Part shown: piece after piece, positions 10,593 through 19,056 of the stretch
Numbering within the stretch: the stretch's first letter is position 1
How the letters are laid out: each line of letters begins with the position of its first letter
DNA from: Pararhodobacter marinus
GTDB lineage: Bacteria > Pseudomonadota > Alphaproteobacteria > Rhodobacterales > Rhodobacteraceae
Assembly: GCF_003122215.1 (NCBI RefSeq)
Contig: NZ_QEYD01000012.1
Coordinates: forward strand, 1-64,000
Reading direction: 5' to 3'
Length of the DNA stretch: 64,000 nt
Translations under genes and position numbers: made by a program
Notes under the pieces: generated by a model
The model's database searches: none
Seen by the model: the letters and a program-made list of their open reading frames with translations, nothing else
What the model was told of the DNA's origin: nothing

Positions 10593-10620
10593 AGGATAGG
10601 TTATTTTGTTTAGGTGTCAA
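10593..10620 (-). promoter_or_regulatory. predicted sigma70-type promoter of the xyl operon
   Basis: On the minus strand, TTGACA (10620-10615) is a perfect -35 box. It is separated by 16 bp from TATCCT (10598-10593), and transcription would start near 10586, about 54 bases before the xylF start codon. The -35 box and most of the spacer lie inside the inverted-repeat operator, so bound repressor would block polymerase. Confidence 0.6.
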
Positions 10621-10625
10621 AATAA
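10601..10625. promoter_or_regulatory. candidate XylR (ROK) operator, perfect inverted repeat
   Basis: The arms TTATTTTG (10601-10608) and CAAAATAA (10618-10625) are perfect inverse complements around a 9-base spacer (TTTAGGTGT). Arm length, spacer length and the flanking TTA...TAA match the Bacillus xylO operator as I remember it (arms TTAGTTTG and CAAACTAA, 9-base spacer starting TTT). It lies in the xylF-xylR intergenic region over the xylF -35 box, where a xylose-responsive repressor should bind. Confidence 0.65.
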
Positions 10626-10738
10626 ATATTCTCGCATATAAGCAATTTTCGTGTTTCAATACGGGCTTCAGGCCGATCCAGGGACGCTTCGGGGAGGAAG
10701 CGGGGTCGCGCCGCGCTGCAGCGAGGGGATATTATTTG

Positions 10739-12025
10739 ATGAATGAACGAATGTCGGCCGTTTCCTTGACGCAGCGCCCCGACGAGTCGGCGGCCCCTTC
10801 CGGCTGCGGCCCGCTGCTGCCCGGCCCCGAACTCGACACGAAGCCGCTGCGCCAGAAAGTCTTCGAACATGTCCGCGCCACCGGGCAGGCCGCACGCGCC
10901 GATGTCTCTCGCGCGCTGGGAATCAGCGCGGGATCGGTCACGCAGGTGACCTCGGACCTGATCGAGCGCGGCTACCTCCAGGAATCCGACGAGGCCGCGC
11001 GCGACCGGCGCGAAACCGGGCGCGGCCGCCCCTCGGTCGCGCTGTCGGTCGTGCCCGAGGCGCATCGCGTGGTCGGGATCAAGCTGTCGGACGAACGCCA
11101 CACCGCCGTTCTGGCCGATTTCGCCGGCACCATCCTGGCCGAGGCGATGCTGCCCACGCCGGCGGTGCGCAAGACCATGGACCAGATCGCGGGCGAGACC
11201 GCGCAGCTGGTCGACCTGGTGCTGGAAAAAGCCGGGCTGACGATCTCCGATATCGCGGCGGTTGGGGTGGGAATCTCGGGCCTTGTCGATCCGATCGAGG
11301 GTCTGGTTCCGTGGTCGCCGCTGCTGGAAGGCGAGAACCTCGCGCTGGCCGAACGGCTGACGCGCAGGCTTGGCTGCCCCGCCCTGGTCGATAACGACGC
11401 CAACATGCTGACGCTGGCCGAGCTGTGGTTCGGCGCCGGTCGGGCCAATTCCGACTTCGCCGTCGTCACCATCGAACACGGCGTCGGCATGGGGCTGGTG
11501 GTCGGCAACCGGCTTTACCGGGGCACGCGCGGTATGGGGATGGAGCTGGGCCATATCAAGGTGCAGCTCGACGGCGCGCTGTGCCGCTGCGGCCAGCGTG
11601 GCTGTTTAGAAGCCTATCTCGCCGATTACGCGCTGGCACGCGAGGCGGGGACGGCGCTGGGACGCAATCCGCGCAACATGGCCTCGGCGCAGTCCATGCT
11701 GGACACGCTGTTCGCCGAGGCCAAGGGCGGGAACATGGCCGCGCGCTCGATCTTCCGCCGCGCCGGGCGCTATCTTGCGGTCGGGCTGTCCAACGTCATC
11801 CAGCTTTTCGATCCGACGCTGATTATCCTGTCGGGCGAGCGGATGCGCTACGACTACCTCTATGCCGACGAGGTCATGGCCGACGCGCTGTCGCTCACGC
11901 TCAATCACGGCCGCCCCGCCTGCCGGGTCGAGATCCATAACTGGGGCGACATGGTCTGGGCACGGGGCGCGGCGGCGCTGGCGCTGGGGCATGTGACCGA
12001 CACCGCTCTGGGTCAGGCGGCATGA
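10739..12025 (+). CDS. xylR: ROK-family transcriptional repressor of xylose genes
   Basis: A 428-residue ROK repressor. An N-terminal winged helix-turn-helix (about 51-78, ARADVSRALGISAGSVTQV) precedes a sugar-kinase-like ROK domain with GVGISGLVDP, the acidic VDNDAN segment, and the cysteine cluster CRCGQRGCLEAYL that binds structural zinc. It is divergent from xylFHGBA, so it is very likely the xylose-responsive regulator of that operon. The start is ATG 10739 with GAGGGG upstream; a second ATG four codons on is possible. Its last bases overlap the start of the downstream beta-propeller gene (ATGA). Binding of xylose rather than another sugar is inferred from context. Confidence 0.88.
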   Translation: MNERMSAVSLTQRPDESAAPSGCGPLLPGPELDTKPLRQKVFEHVRATGQAARADVSRALGISAGSVTQVTSDLIERGYLQESDEAARDRRETGRGRPSVALSVVPEAHRVVGIKLSDERHTAVLADFAGTILAEAMLPTPAVRKTMDQIAGETAQLVDLVLEKAGLTISDIAAVGVGISGLVDPIEGLVPWSPLLEGENLALAERLTRRLGCPALVDNDANMLTLAELWFGAGRANSDFAVVTIEHGVGMGLVVGNRLYRGTRGMGMELGHIKVQLDGALCRCGQRGCLEAYLADYALAREAGTALGRNPRNMASAQSMLDTLFAEAKGGNMAARSIFRRAGRYLAVGLSNVIQLFDPTLIILSGERMRYDYLYADEVMADALSLTLNHGRPACRVEIHNWGDMVWARGAAALALGHVTDTALGQAA

Positions 12026-13515
12026 AACTGCGCTGGCTTGTCCTCACCCTGATCGGCGCGGCCACCCCCGCGCTCGCCACGCCGCGCTTTCAGGACCTGT
12101 CCGATACCCTGCCCCGCCATGTCTATGACGGCGGCTGGGAACATTTCGTCGGCGGCGGGGTCGCGGTGTTCGATTGCAACGGCGATGCCCGCCCCGAGAT
12201 CCTGGCCGCCGGTGGCACGAATCCGATGCTGTTCCTGCGCAACCGGGGCGACATGGTCTTCGAGGCCGGCCCTTTTCCCACCCTGACCGGCGCCACCGGG
12301 GCCTATCCGCTGGATCTGGACGGCGACGGGATCCTCGACCTCTATATCCTGCGGGCTGGCGCCGACCGGGTGCTGCGTGGCGGGGCGAATTGCCGTTTCG
12401 AGGACGTGACCGATGCCTGGGGCTTCCCGCAGGACGACCACTGGACCACCGCCTTCACGGCGTGGTGGGAAGACGGCGCCAGCCGCCCCACGCTCGCCAT
12501 CGGCCATTATGTCGACCGCAGCAACCCCGAGGGGCCGTTCGAGGCCTGCGACACCAACAGCCTGATGATCCCCCAGACCGAGGGCTGGCGCGAAGAACCG
12601 CTCGAGCCCGGTTTCTGCGCGCTGTCGATGCTGGCCGCCCGCGACGCGCGGGGCCGCCCGACGCTGCGGATCTCGAACGACCGGCACTACTATGTGCGCG
12701 GCGGCTATGAGCAGATGTGGGACATCGCCGAGCATCGTTTCCTGACGCCAGAAGACGGCTGGCAACACGTCTCGCTCTGGGGCATGGGCATCGCGTCGCG
12801 CGATCTCGATGGCGACGGGCGCGACGAGGTGATGCTGACTTCGATGGGCGATCAACTGCTACAAATCGCACAACCCGATGGCACCTACGCGGCGGCACCC
12901 TATGCGATGGGGACTTATGCAACCCTTCCCCATGATGGAAGCGATGGCCGTCCCTCGACCGGATGGCACGCGCAGTTCGGCGACGTGGACAATGACGGCC
13001 GCGCCGACCTGTTCATCGCCAAGGGCAATGTCGACCAGATGCCGACGAATGCGATCGAGGATCCCAACGATCTGCTGATGCAGCAGGCGGACGGCACCTT
13101 CGTGCAGCGCGCCACCGAGGCGGGCGTGGCGACCCGGACCCGCGCGCGGGGCGCGGCGCTGGCCGATCTGGACGGCGATGGCGGGCTGGACCTGGTGGTG
13201 ATCAACCGCCGCGCACCGATGGAGCTTTATCGCAACGTGACGCCCGGGCGCGGCCACTGGATCGCGCTCGACCTGCGCCAGCCGGGCGCGAACAGCCGGG
13301 CTGTCGGGGCGGTGGTGACGGTCGAGAGCGCGGCGGGAATGCAGGGACAACAGGTCACCGTCGGCGGCGGCCATGCCGGCGGGCAGGCGCTGCCGCTGCA
13401 TGTCGGGCTGGGAAGTGCGACGGAGGTGGTGATCCGGGTCGAATGGCCGGACGGTCGCGTGAGCCGCGTGGAGAGCGGCGTCGACCGCGTCCTGACCCTG
13501 TCGCCCCAGGAGTGA
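12022..13515 (+). CDS. secreted VCBS/FG-GAP repeat protein with C-terminal ASPIC/UnbV domain
   Basis: A 497-residue exported protein: signal peptide at residues 1-19 (ending ATPALA), then VCBS/FG-GAP beta-propeller repeats with calcium-binding D-x-D-x-D-G motifs (DLDGDGILDLY, DLDGDGRDEV, DVDNDGRADLF, DLDGDGGLDLV). It ends in an ASPIC/UnbV domain (about 410-495; ANSRAVGAVVTV, LHVGLGSATEV, VEWPDG). This is the CRTAC1-like architecture. No function is established for the bacterial proteins. The start codon overlaps the xylR stop by four bases, so it is co-transcribed with xylR, although nothing ties it to xylose. A di-heme peroxidase-like gene lies convergent beyond a hairpin-rich repeat. Confidence 0.85.
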   Translation: MKLRWLVLTLIGAATPALATPRFQDLSDTLPRHVYDGGWEHFVGGGVAVFDCNGDARPEILAAGGTNPMLFLRNRGDMVFEAGPFPTLTGATGAYPLDLDGDGILDLYILRAGADRVLRGGANCRFEDVTDAWGFPQDDHWTTAFTAWWEDGASRPTLAIGHYVDRSNPEGPFEACDTNSLMIPQTEGWREEPLEPGFCALSMLAARDARGRPTLRISNDRHYYVRGGYEQMWDIAEHRFLTPEDGWQHVSLWGMGIASRDLDGDGRDEVMLTSMGDQLLQIAQPDGTYAAAPYAMGTYATLPHDGSDGRPSTGWHAQFGDVDNDGRADLFIAKGNVDQMPTNAIEDPNDLLMQQADGTFVQRATEAGVATRTRARGAALADLDGDGGLDLVVINRRAPMELYRNVTPGRGHWIALDLRQPGANSRAVGAVVTVESAAGMQGQQVTVGGGHAGGQALPLHVGLGSATEVVIRVEWPDGRVSRVESGVDRVLTLSPQE

Positions 13516-13519
13516 GGGC

Positions 13520-13632
13520 GGCGTTGCGGGGCATCGAGCCCCGCAACGCCGCGCGGGCCGCAGGCCCGCACCCGCCCGGGAGGGTTTTCCACCCTCCCGG
13601 ACCCTCCCGAGGATACTTCCGGAACAAAGATG
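13520..13632 (+). repeat. gene-end repeat, copy A: three hairpins plus GAGGATA...GGAACAAAGATG core
   Basis: Directly after the propeller gene are three hairpins in series: a 13-bp perfect stem (13520-13532 with 13538-13550), a 7-bp stem with loop GCA (13553-13569) and a 9-bp stem (13576-13584 with 13592-13600). The core at 13606-13632 reads GAGGATACTTCC then GGAACAAAGATG. The same core, preceded by hairpins, occurs at 27868, 36231 and 43381 (see findings). Its likely role is transcript 3' end formation or protection; this is inferred. Confidence 0.65.
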
Positions 13633-13691
13633 GGCGTGGCCGGGCGGGCGGGTGTCGCCCAGCGAAGCGCAGGCGCAGGCGCCGGCCCGGC

Positions 13692-15032
13692 TCAGGGGTT
13701 GGGCACCGGCAGCCCCGATGGCACGCTGTCGGGAACGCCCAGTCGTCCGGTCCGCGCCACGGGGTCGGTGAGGGTTTCAAGAAACGCCACCAGCGCCGTG
13801 ATCTGCTCCGCATCGGGCACGAAGACAGTCTCGGCCGCCGCGCGGATGGCCGCGACCTGTTCGGGATCGTCCATCGCCGCCCAATCTTCAACCGGCATGG
13901 CCGGCAGCACCGCCTGCGTGCGGTCATAACCGTCGAGTCCCTGCGCGCCATGTGCCGCAAGAAACCCCGCCAGCGTCGCATGCGCGCCCGCATGGCCATA
14001 GGGCGCCGTCAGCGCCACGTTGCGCAAAGCCGGCGTGCGGAACGCGTACCAGTCCGCCGGATCGCCGGTCACGCGGTAGCGCCCCTCGTCGCGGTGATGG
14101 CTTTCGAACCGCGCGCCCTTGCCCGGTCCCAGCTGCGGGGCGCCCATCGCGTGGAAATCATGGTCGGTCAGGAACGGCCCCGCGTGACACGAGGCGCAGC
14201 CCGCCTCGCCATAGAACAAGGCCATGCCCTGCCCGGCCAGCGGCGCCATCGTCGCCTCGCCCCTCAGCACCGCGTCGAAGGGGGCGCTGTCCGAGCGGAA
14301 TTCGAACTCCATGAAGGCCGCGATGGCGTTCGAGACATCGGCGAAGGTGATCGCGCGGCCCGCGGCGATTTCGGGATAGACCTCGGCGAACATCCGCGCG
14401 TAATCGGGCACGCCCGCCACGCGTGCCGCCAGCCGGGCCCAGGCGCCGTCCTCGCCCGTCAGCATCCCCATCCGCACGGCGGTCGAGATCTCGTTTTCCT
14501 GGTAATGGCCCGCCATCTCGTCGGGCGAGACCACCGGGAACATCGTCTGCGCCGCCAGCATCGAGGCGAAGCCGTCCAGCATGTCGGCCCCCAGGGGCGT
14601 GCGCATACCGTGATATTGCGCATCGTCAATCTCGACCCGTCCGTCATGGAACATCGACCGGTATTCGAGCGCACCCAGATTCCACAAAGCCTGCGCGTTG
14701 CGCGGCACGCGTTCCTCGGGTGGGTTATCGGGGTCGACGACGCGCGCCGGCCCCAGCCCGATGCCGCCATCGCCCAGGCCCAGCGACAGCCCGTCCGAGG
14801 TTCCGAAGGCCGGGTGGTGGCAGGTGGCGCAGGCAACCTCGCGATTGCCCGACAGGATCGGATCGTAGAACAGAAGCTGGCCCAGCCGGGCCTCGGTTGG
14901 ATCCACGGGGCGGAAATCGGCGTCGGTCAGGGGTGGCGGCAGGGTGTCGGGCCGTCCTGCGCCCAGCGTCGCCGCCGCCTGCCAGCCCAGCGGGATCAGC
15001 GCCAGCGCGCCCCAGATGATCGCCCGTTTCAT
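13692..15032 (-). CDS. di-heme cytochrome c peroxidase / MauG-family protein
   Basis: A 446-residue periplasmic di-heme protein. An N-terminal signal/anchor segment (about 1-25) precedes two c-type heme sites, CATCH (68-72) and CASCH (279-283), spaced as in bacterial cytochrome c peroxidases and MauG relatives. FRTPALRNVALTAPYGHAG in the C-terminal domain is the usual second-heme region. Members either reduce hydrogen peroxide using cytochrome c or oxidise partner proteins (MauG, MbnH); sequence alone does not decide here. GGGAGGGGCC precedes the ATG. Its only close neighbour of possible relevance is the convergent propeller-ASPIC gene. Confidence 0.85.
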   Translation of the reverse strand: MKRAIIWGALALIPLGWQAAATLGAGRPDTLPPPLTDADFRPVDPTEARLGQLLFYDPILSGNREVACATCHHPAFGTSDGLSLGLGDGGIGLGPARVVDPDNPPEERVPRNAQALWNLGALEYRSMFHDGRVEIDDAQYHGMRTPLGADMLDGFASMLAAQTMFPVVSPDEMAGHYQENEISTAVRMGMLTGEDGAWARLAARVAGVPDYARMFAEVYPEIAAGRAITFADVSNAIAAFMEFEFRSDSAPFDAVLRGEATMAPLAGQGMALFYGEAGCASCHAGPFLTDHDFHAMGAPQLGPGKGARFESHHRDEGRYRVTGDPADWYAFRTPALRNVALTAPYGHAGAHATLAGFLAAHGAQGLDGYDRTQAVLPAMPVEDWAAMDDPEQVAAIRAAAETVFVPDAEQITALVAFLETLTDPVARTGRLGVPDSVPSGLPVPNP

Positions 15033-15080
15033 GGCCCCTCCCCTGCCCGCTTGCCGGACGGGCGAAGGGTGGCATGCCGG

Positions 15081-16013
15081 TCAGAGCCCGGTCAACTGGT
15101 GCAGCACGAAACTGACGCTGAGAAGGCCCAGCACCGTCGTCACCATCGTCGCCCCCGAGGCGACGGCGCCGAAGCCATAGAGCCCGGCGAAGATCGGGAA
15201 GACCGTAAGCATCGGCATCGCCGCGAACAGGATCCCCACGGGGATCAGCGCGGGCGGAACACCGGGTACCAGCATCAGCGCCAGCGCCACCATCAGCGGG
15301 TGCAGCACCAGCTTCCCCGCCGCCACGGCCAGCGAGCGCCGCCAATGTCCGTTCAGGGACATGGTGGCGACGGTGCCGCCGATCACGAACAGTGCCACCG
15401 GCGACGCCGCGCCCGCCAGAAGGCGCACGCCACGCTCGACCGGCTCGCCCAGATCGAGCCCCGTGACCCGGATTGCCAGCGCCACCACCACGGCGATGAC
15501 CAGCGGATTGGTCACGATTCGCGTCAGCACCGGGCGGATCTGCGACAGGAACGCGCCGCGATGCCCGGCGACACCGGCGGCGATGGTTGGCACCGGCAGC
15601 GTCACCGCGTTCTCGATGATCATCGTCATGGCAAAGACCGTGGCCGCATGCTCGCCGAAGAACAGGCTGGCGATGGGGAAGCCCAGAAAGCCGCTGTTGG
15701 AGTTCGACATGCCCATCGCCAGGATCCAGGATTCCGGCGCGGCCTTGCGCATCAGGAGCCGCAATGCGGCGAAGCCGATAAGCAGGGTCGCCACCGATCC
15801 GGCCATATAGGCCGCGAAGAACGAGGCATCGAGGCCACTGTCGCCGCGCGGAAAGGCGATGGCGGTGACGATCAGCGCGATCAGGGCGATCTTCAGGGTG
15901 AACTGGCTGAGCGCGGCGATATGCGCTGCGGGCAGGTAGCGCGTGCGCACGGCCAGGAAGCCGATGGCGATCATCAGATAGATCGGCAGAGTGGTCAGAA
16001 AGATGTCCAGCAT
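15081..16013 (-). CDS. AEC-family (auxin efflux carrier-like) transporter
   Basis: A 310-residue integral membrane protein with about ten hydrophobic segments arranged as two five-helix halves around a central loop. Sequences typical of the AEC family are visible (MSNSNSGFLGFPI in the first half, ALFVIGGTVA in the second). Bacterial members are permeases for malonate, malate or other organic acids. The substrate is unknown. GGGGA lies before the ATG. It is followed, 48 bases on, by the di-heme peroxidase gene on the same strand, which is probably co-transcribed. Confidence 0.85.
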   Translation of the reverse strand: MLDIFLTTLPIYLMIAIGFLAVRTRYLPAAHIAALSQFTLKIALIALIVTAIAFPRGDSGLDASFFAAYMAGSVATLLIGFAALRLLMRKAAPESWILAMGMSNSNSGFLGFPIASLFFGEHAATVFAMTMIIENAVTLPVPTIAAGVAGHRGAFLSQIRPVLTRIVTNPLVIAVVVALAIRVTGLDLGEPVERGVRLLAGAASPVALFVIGGTVATMSLNGHWRRSLAVAAGKLVLHPLMVALALMLVPGVPPALIPVGILFAAMPMLTVFPIFAGLYGFGAVASGATMVTTVLGLLSVSFVLHQLTGL

Positions 16014-16155
16014 GGCGGTCCCCGGCTCGTCTGCCGCCCCTTAACACGGCAAGAAACGCGCGGCGAGGGGCAAGACCCTGCCGGCCCGGCTTGTGCCTGC
16101 CTGCCTTCGGCCTTAGACCGCAGCAACGCGCATCCACAGAGCCCGCCGGCCCATC

Positions 16156-17220
16156 ATGCCCCCTATCCGTTTGTTTTCTCTCAACAATTTTCAGCGCTCG
16201 GCGATGACGCTTGCCCTGTCCGGGGCCGGAGCCGCGCTGTTTTACGCGCTGCACCTGCCCCTGCCCTTCCTGTTCGGACCGATGTCGGCCTGTCTGCTGG
16301 CCGCTCTGGCGGGCTTGCCGTTGCGCGGCAGCGGACAGATCGGCATCGGCGCGCGCACGATCCTGGGCGTGGCCGTCGGCGCGACGATGACGCCCGCGCT
16401 TCTGGGCCTGTTGCCGACGATGCTGGCCTCGGTCGCGCTGATCCCGGTCTATATCGCGCTGATCGGGCTGATCGGCGTGCCCTATTTCCGCCGGGTCGCG
16501 GGCTATGACGCGCCGACTGCGTGGTATGCGGCGATGCCCGGCGGGTTGCAGGACATGGTCGTCTTCGGGGCCGAGGCCGGGGCCAATATCCGGACCCTGT
16601 CGCTGATCCACGCCACCCGCGTTCTGCTGATCGTCACCGTCGCGCCTTTGCTCCTGACGCAGGCTTTCGGCGCCTCGCTGTCGCATCCGGTGGGCGAACC
16701 CGCCGCGGACCTGCCCGTGTCGGAGATGGCGCTGATGATTGTCGCCGCTTTGGTCGGCTGGAAAGGGGGCGAGCGGATCGGGCTGTTCGGCGCCTCGATC
16801 CTCGGGCCGCTGGCGGTGACGGCGGCGCTGTCGCTGGCGGGCTTCCTGCACCACCGCCCCCCGGCCGAGGCGATCTACGTCGCGCAATTCTTCATCGGCG
16901 CGGCGATCGGCGTGGGCTATACCGGCGTCACCCTGCACGAAATCCGCCGCGACGTGCTGGCGGGGATGGGCTTCGTGGTGATCCTGGCGCTTCTGGCCAC
17001 GCTTATGGCCGAGATCGTCTACCAGCTTGGCCTTGCGCCCGCGCTGGAGGCGTTTCTGGCCTTCGCACCGGGCGGTCAGGCAGAGATGACGGTGCTGGCC
17101 ATCATCGTCGGCGCCGATCTGGGCTATATCGTCGTCCACCATATCCTGCGTATCCTGCTGGTGATTACCGGCGCGCCGATTGCCGCGCGTCTCATGCGCA
17201 TGAACCGCAAGGAGCCGTGA
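16156..17220 (+). CDS. AbrB-family membrane protein (PF05145 type)
   Basis: A 354-residue membrane protein made of two similar halves of about five hydrophobic segments each, the AbrB duplication once mis-annotated as ammonia monooxygenase. GARTILGVAVGATMTP in the first half and QFFIGAAIGVGYTGV in the second are the paired repeat motifs, and APGGQAEMTVLA near the C-terminus is typical. The function is unknown, probably transport or regulation of transport. Its stop overlaps the start of the downstream GGT gene (TGATG), so the two are coupled. The start ATG lacks a clear Shine-Dalgarno; an internal ATG at 16204 is an alternative. Confidence 0.8.
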   Translation: MPPIRLFSLNNFQRSAMTLALSGAGAALFYALHLPLPFLFGPMSACLLAALAGLPLRGSGQIGIGARTILGVAVGATMTPALLGLLPTMLASVALIPVYIALIGLIGVPYFRRVAGYDAPTAWYAAMPGGLQDMVVFGAEAGANIRTLSLIHATRVLLIVTVAPLLLTQAFGASLSHPVGEPAADLPVSEMALMIVAALVGWKGGERIGLFGASILGPLAVTAALSLAGFLHHRPPAEAIYVAQFFIGAAIGVGYTGVTLHEIRRDVLAGMGFVVILALLATLMAEIVYQLGLAPALEAFLAFAPGGQAEMTVLAIIVGADLGYIVVHHILRILLVITGAPIAARLMRMNRKEP

Positions 17221-19007
17221 TGCGTTTCACCACCCGTCCCGAATTGTCCGGCACGTTCGGCATGACCGCCTCGACCCACTGGATCGCCACGGCGGTGGGG
17301 ATGTCGGTGCTGGAACGCGGCGGCAACGCCTTTGACGCGGCCGCCGCCACCGGCTTCGCGCTGCAGGTCTGCGAGCCGCATCTGAACGGCCCCTTGGGCG
17401 ACATGCCCGCGCTGATCTGGCCCGCTTGCGACGATGCGCCGACGATGATCTGCGCGCAGGGCACCGCGCCCGCCGGGGCCACCATCGCGCATTACCGCGC
17501 CGAGGGGCTGGACCTGATCCCGGGCTCGGGCCTGTTGGCCACGGTCATTCCCGGCGCCTTCGACGGCTGGATGCTGATGCTGCGCGATCACGGGACATGG
17601 CCGCTGGCCGAGATCCTTGCGCCCGCCATTCACTACGCGCGCCACGGCGTCCCCTGCCTGCCGCGCGTTACCGATGCGATTGCCGAGCTTGCGGATTTCT
17701 TCCGCACCGAATGGCCCACATCCGCCGAGACATGGCTGCCCGGCGGCGCCCCGCCGCAACCCGGAGCGCTGTTTGCCAACCCGGCGCTGGCCGACACCTG
17801 GGACAGGCTGTGTGCCGAGGTCGCGGGCGTGAAGGGCCGCGAGGCGCAGATCGACGCCGCGCGCGACCAGTTCGCGCAGGGTTTCATCGCCGGGGCCATT
17901 GATCGCTGGATGCGCGAGGCCTGCGTGATGGACGCGACCGGCCATCGCCGCAAGGGCGTGCTGAGCGGGCAGGACATGGCCGGGTGGCGTGCCAGCTATG
18001 AGCCGGTTCTGTCCGGAGACCATGCTGGCTGGCAAGTGTTCAAGGGCGGGTTCTGGTCGCAGGGGCCGGTGCAATTGTCGGTACTGGGGATGCTCGCGGG
18101 GGACGATCTGGCCGCCCTGCCGCCCGAGGGCGCGGATTTCGTCCACCGCGTCACCGAGGCGCTGAAACGCGCGCTGGCCGACCGCGAGGCCTATTACGGC
18201 GACGCGCCCGAGGCCGCGGGCCCGCTCACGCTGGCCCCCGAGTACCTGCGCGCGCGCCGGGCGCAGATCTCCGGGACAGCCGGCGCCACGCTCGACCCCG
18301 GCGATCTCCCCGGTTTCGAGACCCAGCGCACGGCGGCCCTTGCCCGCAACGCGTGGCTTGCCGGCCGTCAGGTCCATTCCGGGCCGGGCGTGGGCGAGCC
18401 GACGATGGGGCATCTGAAGAAACCGGGCGATACCGTGCATCTTGATGTCGTCGATCGCTGGGGCAACATGGTCAGCGCCACGCCTTCGGGCGGATGGCTG
18501 CAATCCTCGCCCGTGGTGCCGGGGCTGGGGATGCCGCTGAATTCCCGCACTCAGATGTTCTGGCTGGACGAGGGACTGCCCACCAGCCTGCACCCCGGCC
18601 GCCGCCCGCGCACCACGCTGTCGCCCAGCATGGCACGGGCACCCGATGGCACGCGGCTGGCCTATGGCACGCCCGGCGGCGATCAGCAGGACCAGTGGCA
18701 GACGGCCTTCATCCTGCGGCTCATCCATCACGGGCTGAACCTGCAGGAAGCCATCGACGCGCCGCTTTTCCACACCGATCACCTGCAGGCCAGCTTCGAC
18801 CCGCACGGCTTCACGCCCGCGCATCTGCTGCTGGAACCGGCCTTCCCGCCCGCCACGATCGAGGCGCTGAAGGCGATGGGACATCGCGTTCAGGTCTCGG
18901 CGCCCTGGTCGGCGGGGCGCCTGACCGCCGTCAGCCGCCGCCCCGACGGGCTGCTCAGGGCGGCGGCAACGCCCCGGTTGATGCAAGCCTATGCCGCCGG
19001 GCGCTGA
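17220..19007 (+). CDS. gamma-glutamyltransferase family amidohydrolase (Ntn hydrolase)
   Basis: A 595-residue member of the GGT family, made as a proenzyme that cleaves itself to expose a nucleophilic threonine. The expected nucleophile lies near residue 405 in GDTVHLDVVDRWGNMVS, followed by SATPSGGW, and PSMARAPDGTRLAYGTPGGDQQDQW is the C-terminal signature. There is no signal peptide, unlike periplasmic GGT, so a cytoplasmic amidase similar to the oxamate hydrolase/HpxW subgroup is likely. It overlaps the AbrB gene and is followed by a TauE-type exporter. The substrate is not determinable from sequence. Confidence 0.87.
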   Translation: MRFTTRPELSGTFGMTASTHWIATAVGMSVLERGGNAFDAAAATGFALQVCEPHLNGPLGDMPALIWPACDDAPTMICAQGTAPAGATIAHYRAEGLDLIPGSGLLATVIPGAFDGWMLMLRDHGTWPLAEILAPAIHYARHGVPCLPRVTDAIAELADFFRTEWPTSAETWLPGGAPPQPGALFANPALADTWDRLCAEVAGVKGREAQIDAARDQFAQGFIAGAIDRWMREACVMDATGHRRKGVLSGQDMAGWRASYEPVLSGDHAGWQVFKGGFWSQGPVQLSVLGMLAGDDLAALPPEGADFVHRVTEALKRALADREAYYGDAPEAAGPLTLAPEYLRARRAQISGTAGATLDPGDLPGFETQRTAALARNAWLAGRQVHSGPGVGEPTMGHLKKPGDTVHLDVVDRWGNMVSATPSGGWLQSSPVVPGLGMPLNSRTQMFWLDEGLPTSLHPGRRPRTTLSPSMARAPDGTRLAYGTPGGDQQDQWQTAFILRLIHHGLNLQEAIDAPLFHTDHLQASFDPHGFTPAHLLLEPAFPPATIEALKAMGHRVQVSAPWSAGRLTAVSRRPDGLLRAAATPRLMQAYAAGR

Positions 19008-19056
19008 CGGGTGATTATCCGCCATCCGCTGCTTGCATCTGCCGGAAAGCGGGACA

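Noticed and set aside
13443-16508. 1021-codon plus-strand open frame
   Set aside because: It is antisense to the di-heme and AEC genes and crosses the gene-end repeat. The composition is a typical shadow of high-GC coding DNA.
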